From contig LIIK01000061.1 in the NCBI GenBank assembly GCA_001421095.1, positions 1 through 6,401 on the forward strand: 6,401 nucleotides of DNA. Direction: 5' to 3'. The translations under genes were made by a program, and so were the position numbers. Source of the DNA: Candidatus [Bacteroides] periocalifornicus (lineage in GTDB: Bacteria > Bacteroidota > Bacteroidia > Bacteroidales > CAJPTX01). Below the pieces are notes generated by a model, which saw nothing but the letters and a program-made list of their open reading frames with translations, was not told where the DNA came from and ran no database searches. This document shows, piece after piece, positions 1-5,177 of the stretch (the stretch's first letter is position 1; each line of letters starts with the position of its first letter).

Positions 1-31
1 CCGCTATTGAGAACTTAATTTCCTTTGCCAT
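1..31 (-). CDS. groL: GroEL chaperonin, N-terminal fragment (60 kDa subunit)
   Basis: Only the first ten codons lie in the window, reading MAKEIKFSIA from an ATG at 31-29, and the frame runs off the left edge. MAKEIKF is the usual N-terminus of Bacteroidota GroEL, and the gene sits directly downstream of groES in the same direction, which is the normal chaperonin operon order. GroEL forms the double-ring ATP-driven folding chamber in the cytoplasm that GroES caps. Nothing beyond residue 10 can be checked here. The stretch between groES and this start is 174 bases, which is long for this operon and is largely filled by a small ORF. Confidence 0.88.
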   Translation of the reverse strand, partial: MAKEIKFSIA

Positions 32-69
32 GATTGACAAATCCCTGTTCTAAATTATGAAAATCTGAT

Positions 70-198
70 TTACTTCTTGCCACCCTTGGGGGCTGGTTTC
101 GGAGCCGCTGGTAGATTATTTCGACCATCCCCAGAGGGATTCCCGGTCGTTGATGGCCTTAGCATACCCGGCATCGGCTTCCATCCATGCTTTCCCAT
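70..198 (-). CDS. Small basic Pro/Gly/Lys-rich protein (42 aa) between groES and groEL
   Basis: This uninterrupted 42-codon frame starts at an ATG at 198-196 and ends with TAA at 72-70. It begins 7 bases after the groES stop and ends 38 bases before the groEL start, which is operon-like spacing on both sides. The peptide starts MGKHGWKPMPGMLRPSTTG and ends NNLPAAPKPAPKGGKK. It has 8 Pro, 8 Gly, 6 Lys, 2 Arg and one acidic residue, so a net charge near +7. No signal peptide, membrane segment or known domain is visible, and it is probably disordered. The Lys/Pro tail suggests binding to nucleic acid or to an acidic protein surface, but that is inference. No clear Shine-Dalgarno is seen, which is usual in Bacteroidota; coupling to groES translation is possible. 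A chance ORF cannot be excluded. I do not recognise the family. Confidence 0.5.
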   Translation of the reverse strand: MGKHGWKPMPGMLRPSTTGNPSGDGRNNLPAAPKPAPKGGKK

Positions 199-205
199 AG
201 CCCTG

Positions 206-484
206 CTAGATTACCGCCAAGATATCGCCCTGCTTCATTATCAGGTAGTCTACCTCGTCCACCGTCACCTCCGTGCCGCTGTACTTGCCGTAGAGCACCA
301 CATCGCCAGGCTTTACCTCCATCGTCACATCCTTAGTGCCTGCTCCCACTGCTATCACCGTGCCGCGCTGCGGTTTCTCTTTGGCGGTATCAGGAATGAT
401 AATCCCGCTCGCCGTACGCTCCTCTGCCGCTAGAGGTTCTACAAGCACCCTATCGCCCAAGGGCTTGATCTTCGTAGTTGCCAT
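206..484 (-). CDS. groS: GroES co-chaperonin (10 kDa)
   Basis: The 92-residue product is within the normal length for a GroES subunit. It forms the heptameric lid that closes the GroEL cavity in the cytoplasm during ATP-driven folding. The N-terminal KIKPLGDRVLVEP strand is diagnostic. The mobile loop follows at about residues 18-33, with the GroEL-contacting hydrophobic tripeptide Ile28-Ile29-Ile30 after TASG. The roof hairpin is around VGAGTKD (46-52), and the C-terminus LIMKQGDILAVI is typical. The start at 484 gives MATTKIKPLGDR with no extension, the expected beginning. The gene precedes the 42-codon ORF and groEL in the same direction and follows ddl after 160 bases. No CIRCE inverted repeat is seen upstream, so HrcA control is not supported. 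Confidence 0.97.
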   Translation of the reverse strand: MATTKIKPLGDRVLVEPLAAEERTASGIIIPDTAKEKPQRGTVIAVGAGTKDVTMEVKPGDVVLYGKYSGTEVTVDEVDYLIMKQGDILAVI

Positions 485-644
485 CTTCGTTCGCTTGTAA
501 TGGATTTCTAACTGAAAATTTAACTAACCTTCAAAAAACGCTCCTCGCGGCCTCGTAGTACCGCTACCTTATCGAAAATATCAAGCTTTGTGCCAAACCC
601 TGTTAAAACGGTCCAACACCGACAATTGTTCATAGCTCCTGCCA
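485..644 (-). promoter_or_regulatory. Intergenic region upstream of groES, probable promoter region
   Basis: These 160 bases separate the ddl stop from the groES start and are AT-richer near groES. The best Bacteroidota-type -7 candidate is TATTTTCG at 580-573 on the minus strand, one base off the TAnnTTTG consensus. The nearest upstream TTTG (597-594) is only 13 bases away instead of about 19, so the match is weak. It would give a 5' leader of roughly 80 bases. I searched for the CIRCE half-sites TTAGCACTC/GAGTGCTAA and found none. A 42-codon frame whose ATG overlaps the ddl stop crosses most of this region and is discussed as a finding. Confidence 0.25.
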
Positions 645-1649
645 TCATGGCATACGCCTGGCAGCCCCACATCTGCTCCCTAGCAGCTCATCCACCAGTT
701 GCCCTAGCAGCTCGGGCATGCTCCAGCCCATGGTGCGCACCATTCGTGGCACTATGCTCTGCGCTGTCATTCCTGGTACCGTGTTGATTTCCAAGAAATA
801 GGGTACCCCATCGGCCACTATAAAATCCGCGCGGGCCATGCCCCTGCACCCCAACCGATGGTAGATAGTTCGCATGTAGCCCCTAATTCTCTCAGCCTCC
901 TCCTCGGGTATCGGCGCCGGGCAGATCTCCTGGGTGCTGCCGTCATACTTCGTCTGGTAATCGAAGAAGGCCGCAGGACTCACTATCTCTGCCAACGGGA
1001 GCACCACATCCCTTCCCCCCAGACATACCATCCCGCATGAGATCTCCCGTCCTGCTATCCCCTGCTCCAGCATCACATCCTGGCTTACGCTAAAGGCCTC
1101 ATCCACCGCCCGGGGCAGCTCCTCTGCGCTCGTCACTCGGTGCACACCCACGCTGCTGCCATTATCGTTGGGCTTCACGAATAGCGGATAGCCCAGCTTG
1201 GCCGATACCACCTCCACATCGAGCACGTCTTCTGAGTGCAGATCTACCGACTCCGCCATCGGCACTAGCCCGGCTAGGTATCGCTTACACGCGCTCTTAT
1301 GGAACGTAAGGGCCTCGGTGAAAACGCCCCCCGTGGTGAAGGGGATGCCCATCATCTCCAGGTAGCCCTGCAGCAGCCCATTCTCGCCAGGCGTGCCGTG
1401 ATTGGCGATAAATGCCGCCTCAAACTGGATGTAGCCCTTGGGCAGTGCCAGCCCAAAGGTGTTCTTGTCCACATCATACGCGTCCCCATCTGCCCCAGCA
1501 TATCGCCAGCTTGCCCCCTGCACATCCACCATGTACGGCTCATACAGCCCGCTCTCGCGCAGCCAATCGACCACCTGCCCTGCCGTTAGCAGCGAGATCT
1601 CCCGCTCCCCCGATGTGCCTCCGCACAGCACCGCGATGTTTCGCTTCAT
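645..1649 (-). CDS. ddl: D-alanine--D-alanine ligase
   Basis: This 334-residue ATP-grasp enzyme joins two D-alanines for the end of the peptidoglycan stem peptide, in the cytoplasm, before MurF. N-terminal domain: VLCGGTSGEREISL (8-20) with substrate-binding Glu15, and Ddl signature 1 as HGTPGENG (84-91). Central domain: nucleotide-binding PLFVKPNDNGSSVGV (155-169). The omega loop reads FFDYQTKYDG with Lys234-Tyr235; the Tyr marks D-Ala-D-Ala specificity, where D-Ala-D-Lac ligases have Phe. C-terminal part: Arg273 and ADF (274-276) in the metal/substrate region, and signature 2 as LEINTVPGMT (286-295), with Ser298 near the second D-Ala. Length is normal and no residue looks lost. The ATG at 1649 gives MKRNIAVLCGG, right at the domain edge, and sits just behind a TACCTTTG promoter element, so I prefer it. 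Confidence 0.97.
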   Translation of the reverse strand: MKRNIAVLCGGTSGEREISLLTAGQVVDWLRESGLYEPYMVDVQGASWRYAGADGDAYDVDKNTFGLALPKGYIQFEAAFIANHGTPGENGLLQGYLEMMGIPFTTGGVFTEALTFHKSACKRYLAGLVPMAESVDLHSEDVLDVEVVSAKLGYPLFVKPNDNGSSVGVHRVTSAEELPRAVDEAFSVSQDVMLEQGIAGREISCGMVCLGGRDVVLPLAEIVSPAAFFDYQTKYDGSTQEICPAPIPEEEAERIRGYMRTIYHRLGCRGMARADFIVADGVPYFLEINTVPGMTAQSIVPRMVRTMGWSMPELLGQLVDELLGSRCGAARRMP

Positions 1650-1672
1650 AATCCCTTCGGTTCAATAGGCCG

Positions 1673-1680
1673 CAAAGGTA
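1673..1680 (-). promoter_or_regulatory. Bacteroidota -7 promoter element (TACCTTTG) for ddl
   Basis: TACCTTTG on the minus strand matches the Bacteroidota -7 consensus TAnnTTTG exactly and ends 23 bases before the ddl ATG. Transcription would begin within a few bases downstream, giving a leader of about 18 nucleotides. The expected -33 position (minus strand 1703-1700) reads GCTG and does not match TTTG, so the upstream half is poor. It implies ddl has its own promoter rather than depending on the phosphoethanolamine transferase gene 340 bases upstream. Confidence 0.6.
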
Positions 1681-1813
1681 CAAAAGATACGCCACAATGC
1701 AGCAGCAAGAGCATCTATTTGCCCGTGAGACCGCTGCAAAAGTCCCGTATGAGGCCAATCTTTTATCGCGAAGACTTCCCTTCTTGTGTGTAAAACGCTT
1801 TTAATCAAACAAT

Positions 1814-1839
1814 TCAATTTATCGAATACCGTAAATTGA
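1814..1839. repeat. 8-base perfect inverted repeat beside family B REP
   Basis: TCAATTTA (1814-1821) and TAAATTGA (1832-1839) are exact reverse complements around a 10-base spacer, TCGAATACCG. The structure is AT-rich, 6 bases from the GTAG foot of the neighbouring REP-like element. Part of it (1814-1833) resembles 4053-4073, so it may belong to a dispersed repeat rather than being a protein-binding site. No T-run follows it, so it is not a good terminator. Confidence 0.45.
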
Positions 1840-1845
1840 TTATCA

Positions 1846-1884
1846 GTAGGGGCGGTGCCGAGCAACGCGAGCGCCCGCCCTAAC
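1846..1884 (+). repeat. GTAG-type REP-like palindrome, family B copy 1
   Basis: A 39-base element starts GTAGGGGCGG and ends CCGCCCTAAC. The foot GGGCGG (1850-1855) pairs with CCGCCC (1875-1880), with GTAG at the 5' foot, the hallmark of REP sequences processed by RAYT proteins. A second copy in inverted orientation at 3888-3926 matches at 31 of 39 positions, and the two bracket the phosphoethanolamine transferase gene. In the 340-base gene-free stretch 1650-1989 this element, its flanking inverted repeat and the ddl promoter are the only structures I see. Confidence 0.6.
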
Positions 1885-1989
1885 AGCACCGAGAGTGCCC
1901 CTATTCCCCTTCCTGCGAGTGTGCCCCTCCCCGCACCATCCACGCTTTAAACACACCGTCCCGCATCTACCTACCGCCTCGCCCCCAGC

Positions 1990-3813
1990 CTACTGCGTCG
2001 CCCCTAGGTCTACCGAATCGCGTACCACACTATCCCGCCACCTTAAGCAGCTCGCCGGGACGGGCGGTTCTTCCTGAAGCTCGCCCGCTGCATTGAGTAG
2101 CATACGGCTGGGCAATGGGGTAAAGAGGCTATCGCAGAGGGCCCTATTCCGCTGCTCTCCATCATAGCGAAGCCCCATGAGCCGGAGAAAGGTGTGGTAG
2201 ACCAATGTGGTCTGAACCGGGAGCTCTCTATGCGAAGCTACCAGGGAATCTACAGTAGGAAATTTCGCTCTATACGAGCTGGATAACCAAACAAGTAGAG
2301 GAACATGCGCTTCGTAGTGCGTCGGGTGCGCGCTGGCATGGAACAGACTTGGGGTCGCCGCCTCATCGTAGAGGTTCTCTCCATGATCAGCTGCGTAAAT
2401 CAGGAATGCGGGTTGGCCCCGAGACTCAAGGAATCCTATCAACGCATCGAGAATGCTGTCGGTGTAAACTATCGTATTGTCGAAACTATTCACTATTCTC
2501 TCCCTATCGGCTACGGTGGTGGTACTCTCTCCCTTTCCGCCCCTAGGCAGCTCTGGGGTGAAGAGCGCACCACCGGCAGGATAGCGGTCCGGGTAGTAAA
2601 AATGCCCTCCGTAGGTGTGAAGAACAAGCATCGACGCACCCTCTGCACCATTCAGGAAATCAAGCGCTTTGGGGAGCAGACACCCGTCCAGCGGAATAGG
2701 AGCAATGGGCGAGCTGGATTCCACCACCTGCCGATAGTCGCAAGCCTGCATACTCACTATACACCACGGGTTTTGCACGCTCTGCAATGTTACCCATCCA
2801 GTTCTGATTCCAGCCTGATGCCCCACCTCACTCAGGAGGGGTGAGCGTTGCCAAGCATTACAATCCACTGGGGTTGAGTTCGATACCAGCATCGGAACGG
2901 CGAGTATGGTGTAGTCGGCCCCCGTGTAGGCATTGGGGTAGAAGTAGAGTCCATCGCGCACCGCTAACCGCGGATTAGTAGCCCGTTCGTAGCCCGCAAG
3001 CTGCCAGTTGCAAGCCCGCGAGGTCTCTCCTATCACTAGCACGCCAATAATCTGGGTAGAATCAGATTCCCTACGCAGTCCACCCAGCACAGGCATCCCC
3101 CGCTGGGCAAGCACCCGCTCCGTTGCCGCTGTCGCCTTGCGGTAGGCTATCGCATGCCGCAGCACATCAAACGGGAAGCTACCATTGAAAAGACGCTTAA
3201 GCGCAGGGTGATACTGCTGCCCTAAATAGTAGCTCCAGCTCATACCTACAGCACGCTTAGGTACGATAAACAGAGGGGCCACCAACGCCACCAACACGAG
3301 CACCGGGATCCCTACCAATCGCACCCTCCTGGGCAGCCACCAGCCCCGCGGCACCGCGCGCAGCAGCAGCGTAAAGTAAACGACCATCGCCACCAAATAC
3401 CCAATGGCAGGGAGCGCATACGCCCGCAGCTGCCCTATAGCCTCCCCCGGGGTGGTATGTAGCACTGAGCTGAAAACCGCGTAATTCAGCGGCTCGCCTA
3501 TCGACAGCAGGCTAACCAGCTCCAGCGGATATACCAGCAACAATATCCCCTCCAGCAGCAACCACCCCCGCGCTGGCAAAAACAGCAAGGGCACTAGCAG
3601 CACCACCACACCCATGAGCAGCTGCGCCAAAAAGTAGCCTACACTCCCGGCCATCTGCCCAACCATAATGGCCATCACCACATTCGGCAACAGCGCCGCT
3701 AGCGCCAGCAGCAATGTGGCTATCATTCCTGGCAGGCCAACCTCCCGCCGACGGCGCGACGACCTACGAGACCGAGCGGTAGCGTAATGGGGACGATGCT
3801 TTCCCTTGCGCAT
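1990..3813 (-). CDS. Lipid A phosphoethanolamine transferase, EptA-like (sulfatase superfamily)
   Basis: 607 residues from the start at 3813. This inner-membrane enzyme is expected to move phosphoethanolamine from phosphatidylethanolamine onto lipid A on the periplasmic side, lowering surface charge and sensitivity to cationic peptides; the exact acceptor is inferred. A strongly basic N-terminus (RSRRSSRRRR) is followed by hydrophobic segments at about 29-52, 57-80, 82-104, 133-152 and 167-185. The alkaline-phosphatase-fold domain follows: VIGETSRACNWQLAGYERATNP with metal ligand Glu263, YTILAVPMLVS with probable nucleophile Thr302 aligned to the family TAxSxPCMFS motif, HTYGGHFYYPDRYP (399-411), and AADHGENLYD with Asp476-His477. 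Cys318, Cys351, Cys358 and Cys378 may form periplasmic disulfides. A longer frame begins at 3858, but a promoter at 3854-3847 lies inside it, so ATG 3813 is the better start. REP-like repeats bracket the gene. Confidence 0.88.
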   Translation of the reverse strand: MRKGKHRPHYATARSRRSSRRRREVGLPGMIATLLLALAALLPNVVMAIMVGQMAGSVGYFLAQLLMGVVVLLVPLLFLPARGWLLLEGILLLVYPLELVSLLSIGEPLNYAVFSSVLHTTPGEAIGQLRAYALPAIGYLVAMVVYFTLLLRAVPRGWWLPRRVRLVGIPVLVLVALVAPLFIVPKRAVGMSWSYYLGQQYHPALKRLFNGSFPFDVLRHAIAYRKATAATERVLAQRGMPVLGGLRRESDSTQIIGVLVIGETSRACNWQLAGYERATNPRLAVRDGLYFYPNAYTGADYTILAVPMLVSNSTPVDCNAWQRSPLLSEVGHQAGIRTGWVTLQSVQNPWCIVSMQACDYRQVVESSSPIAPIPLDGCLLPKALDFLNGAEGASMLVLHTYGGHFYYPDRYPAGGALFTPELPRGGKGESTTTVADRERIVNSFDNTIVYTDSILDALIGFLESRGQPAFLIYAADHGENLYDEAATPSLFHASAHPTHYEAHVPLLVWLSSSYRAKFPTVDSLVASHRELPVQTTLVYHTFLRLMGLRYDGEQRNRALCDSLFTPLPSRMLLNAAGELQEEPPVPASCLRWRDSVVRDSVDLGATQ

Positions 3814-3846
3814 GGCGTACTGTGCTTGCTGAAAAAAGTTTGCGCG

Positions 3847-3877
3847 CAAAGGTAGCAACTTGCAGCGGGAATTGCAA
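3847..3877 (-). promoter_or_regulatory. Bacteroidota promoter (-33 TTGC, -7 TACCTTTG) of the phosphoethanolamine transferase gene
   Basis: On the minus strand TTGC (3877-3874) is followed by a 19-base spacer and TACCTTTG (3854-3847), an exact match to the TAnnTTTG -7 consensus at the expected distance from a TTTG-like -33 box. Transcription should begin around 3841, so the ATG at 3858 would not be in the mRNA, and the next in-frame ATG at 3813 becomes the start with a leader of about 28 nucleotides. The same TACCTTTGCG core precedes ddl. Confidence 0.7.
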
Positions 3878-3887
3878 CTACTATGCT

Positions 3888-3926
3888 GTTAGGGCATGCA
3901 CTCGCTCCGCTCAGCACCGCTCCTAC
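3888..3926 (-). repeat. GTAG-type REP-like palindrome, family B copy 2 (decayed)
   Basis: Read on the minus strand, this 39-base element begins GTAGGAGCGGTGC and ends TGCATGCCCTAAC. It matches the 1846-1884 copy at 31 of 39 positions with no gaps, including both ends (GTAGG and CCCTAAC). The foot pairing seen in copy 1 is mostly lost here, so this is probably an older copy. It lies just upstream of the promoter of the phosphoethanolamine transferase gene, pointing opposite to copy 1. Confidence 0.5.
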
Positions 3927-3988
3927 CCAGAACGCGATAGCAAATCTCATCAATTGATAGAAATGTGATTATCTGTAGCTCCCACATA

Positions 3989-4092
3989 AACGACGCGGCA
4001 CGCCGCATCGTTATAAAAACGCATGCGTAAAGAACATTTCAATCAAGCACTTACAATTATTCGAAGACCGTAACGACGCAGCGTGCCGCGTT
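3989..4092. repeat. Inverted pair of near-palindromes (MITE-like element)
   Basis: The left arm 3989-4012 is nearly palindromic on its own: AACGA-C-GCGGC, a two-base centre, then GCCGC-A-TCGTT. The right arm 4072-4091 (AACGACGCAGCGTGCCGCGT) matches the reverse complement of the left arm at 18 of 20 positions. Between them is a 59-base AT-rich spacer containing the perfect 10-base palindrome ACGCATGCGT (4019-4028) and no ORF. The layout, short inverted ends around a non-coding core, resembles a MITE. I see no clear target-site duplication, so mobility is inferred. It is one of several repeats in the gene-free stretch 3814-4268. Confidence 0.45.
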
Positions 4093-4160
4093 GCGATTAA
4101 AGGGAGCGTTTGTAGCGGCTCGGTTAGGGACGTTCCCGTTTGGCGATTTCACCAAGAGGT

Positions 4161-4223
4161 GGGCGGGGAAATCTTCGCGAGGAACCGCGAAGACCCCGCC
4201 CCTACAGTCGGGGCGTACGCGGC
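4161..4223 (-). repeat. REP element family A, left copy (R1)
   Basis: On the minus strand this reads GCCGCGT, CGACT, GTAG (4205-4202), then a long palindrome: GGGCGGGG-TCTTCGCG, loop GTTCCT, CGCGAAGA, and a C-rich closing arm ending CCGCCC. It is the inverted counterpart of the copies at 4773-4873 and 4995-5091, nearly identical from GTAG to the end. The GTAG end faces the RAYT gene 45 bases away. GTAG at the foot of an imperfect hairpin is the classic REP signature recognised by RAYT transposases. Confidence 0.8.
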
Positions 4224-4268
4224 AATTCCGCGGCGCGATTCACACGCACCCTCGCAGCGTTTGGAGGG

Positions 4269-4772
4269 CTACTCATCGTGGGTTTCAGACCAACGCTGGG
4301 GGTTCTCCACCATGTACTGAGCGTAGGTCACCAGCGCGGCGGCGGTCTCTACGCGGCGCTCGTAGAAATCGCGCTGCCATAGATGCCCTTGGTAGCAGGG
4401 CCAACCGCCAGCGCGCGCTTCGTGCCCATAGAGAAGGTGGGTGCGCTGCTTGTACCACCCCACGATCTCGCCCAGAGTAGGGCGTTGCCCGCTAGGGGTA
4501 TACACTCCAGAGAGCTGGATCAGCGCATGGACATGGTCAGGCATTGCGGCCATGTGGATGGGGTGCACCGTGGGGAAGTGCTCTTCTAGCCCGTAGAAGG
4601 CCTCCTGCACCATGTAGCCCGCCGCCGAGCAAAGCATCACCCCTTCCCGCACCTCCCCGAAGAGATGCAGCCGCCCCTGCGTACATATGGTGAGGAAGTA
4701 GGTGCCCGCCCGCCCGTAGTCATACCCCGGCAGCCGGATGGAGTGCCGCCCGCGTTGTTCCGTATCGTCCAT
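4269..4772 (-). CDS. REP-associated tyrosine transposase (RAYT), Y1/HUH family
   Basis: 167 residues from the start at 4772. RAYTs are single-strand DNA nucleases related to IS200/IS605 TnpA that bind and cut REP hairpins at GTAG-type foot sequences. The N-terminal RHSIRLPGYDYGRAGTYFLTIC (about 9-30) is typical of the Bacteroidota group. The metal-binding HUH motif is MPDHVHAL (His80, His82), followed by RPTLGEIVGWYKQRT (97-111), the conserved LWQRDFYERRV with Trp132-Gln133, and YAQYMVENPQRW, where Tyr150 or Tyr153 is the likely nucleophile. All hallmark parts are present, so it looks intact. The open frame continues upstream to 5204, but that part is translated REP repeat; alternative ATGs at 4781 and 4787 remain possible. 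Inverted REPs lie on both sides, and no separate IS ends are seen. Confidence 0.9.
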   Translation of the reverse strand: MDDTEQRGRHSIRLPGYDYGRAGTYFLTICTQGRLHLFGEVREGVMLCSAAGYMVQEAFYGLEEHFPTVHPIHMAAMPDHVHALIQLSGVYTPSGQRPTLGEIVGWYKQRTHLLYGHEARAGGWPCYQGHLWQRDFYERRVETAAALVTYAQYMVENPQRWSETHDE

Positions 4773-4873
4773 GCCAATCATCGCCATCGCCGCGTTGCCC
4801 GACTGTAGGGGCGGGGTCTTCGCGGTCCCCCGCGAAGATTCCCCCGCCCACCACCCAAAAAAAACGATTCCCG
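4773..4873 (+). repeat. REP element family A, right copy (R2) with flanks
   Basis: The GTAG at 4805-4808 is followed by the hairpin GGGCGGGG-TCTTCGCG, loop GTCCCC, CGCGAAGA, CCCCCGCC. The repeat shared with 4995-5091 is wider than the hairpin: it runs from CCAATCATCGC at 4774 through an A-run and ACGATTCCCG ending near 4873. It forms the inverted partner of R1 around the RAYT gene and lies immediately upstream of the RAYT start, so it would be in the RAYT leader RNA and could allow self-regulation. The loop differs from R1 and R3 while the stem is kept. Confidence 0.82.
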
Positions 4874-4994
4874 TCCCCCGTCCATGCCCATCGCCCCCTA
4901 TTGCCCCGCGAAGGTACCCCGTTCGCGGCATATGGCCAAAAGATGTCCCGCCGCATTGCCTGCCTCTCCGGTGGGTGCGCCCGTTCGTCGCAAT

Positions 4995-5091
4995 ACCAAT
5001 CATCGCAACCGCCGCGTTGCCCGACTGTAGGGGCGGGGTCTTCGCGGTTCCTCGCGAAGATTCCCCCGCCCCCCCAAAAAAACGATTCCCG
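4995..5091 (+). repeat. REP element family A, tandem copy (R3) with flanks
   Basis: This is a direct repeat of R2 about 220 bases further on, with GTAG at 5027-5030, loop GTTCCT like R1, and the same CCAATCATCGC left flank and ACGATTCCCG right flank. The left flank also retains a vestige of the RAYT 5' coding region: read on the minus strand it gives AMIGIATNGRTHRRGRQ, which resembles AMIGMDDTEQRGRHS of the real gene. R3 therefore seems to have arisen by tandem duplication of REP plus gene start rather than by insertion of a bare REP. Confidence 0.75.
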
Positions 5092-5099
5092 CCAACCCG

Positions 5100-5131
5100 T
5101 TCCCCGCCCACCAACCCCAAAAACGATTCTC
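5100..5131 (+). repeat. Truncated REP family A tail (R4)
   Basis: TTCCCCGCCCACCAACCCC followed by an A-run and ACGATTCTC matches the distal 35 bases of R2 (4839-4873) closely, but the GTAG foot and hairpin are missing. It starts about 9 bases after R3 ends, so the array on this side is R2, R3 and a tail. The remaining gene-free sequence between the RAYT start and the terminator (4874-4994 and 5132-5177) shows no structure I can name beyond the vestige described at R3. Confidence 0.55.
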
Positions 5132-5177
5132 TCCAATCGGTAGAAATATGTGTTTCGCCCTGGCCTTCTAACAGCTC

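Noticed and set aside
588..602. TGGCAC-N5-TTGA on the minus strand upstream of groES, resembling a sigma-54 promoter.
   Set aside because: The essential -12 GC is GA, no activator sites are visible, and groES is not normally a sigma-54 gene.
1662..1943. 93-codon minus-strand frame upstream of ddl.
   Set aside because: It runs through the family B REP and the ddl promoter, has no recognisable domain and ends inside the likely ddl leader. Composition is that of translated repeat DNA.
2305..2844. 179-codon plus-strand frame opposite the phosphoethanolamine transferase gene.
   Set aside because: It is antisense to the catalytic domain, with no family match and no promoter. It is a shadow frame.
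4112..4140. GTAGCGGCTCGGTTAGGG as a further GTAG-type REP.
   Set aside because: Only fragments of the family B ends are present and no convincing foot stem can be paired.
4773..5131. CRISPR array suggested by repeated units.
   Set aside because: There are only two full copies about 220 bases apart, with palindromic REP structure and no uniform spacers or cas genes.
3951..5147. CAATTGATAGAAAT (3951-3964) and CAATCGGTAGAAAT (5134-5147) as another dispersed repeat.
   Set aside because: Only 14 bases with 12 matches and no clear extension, so chance is likely.
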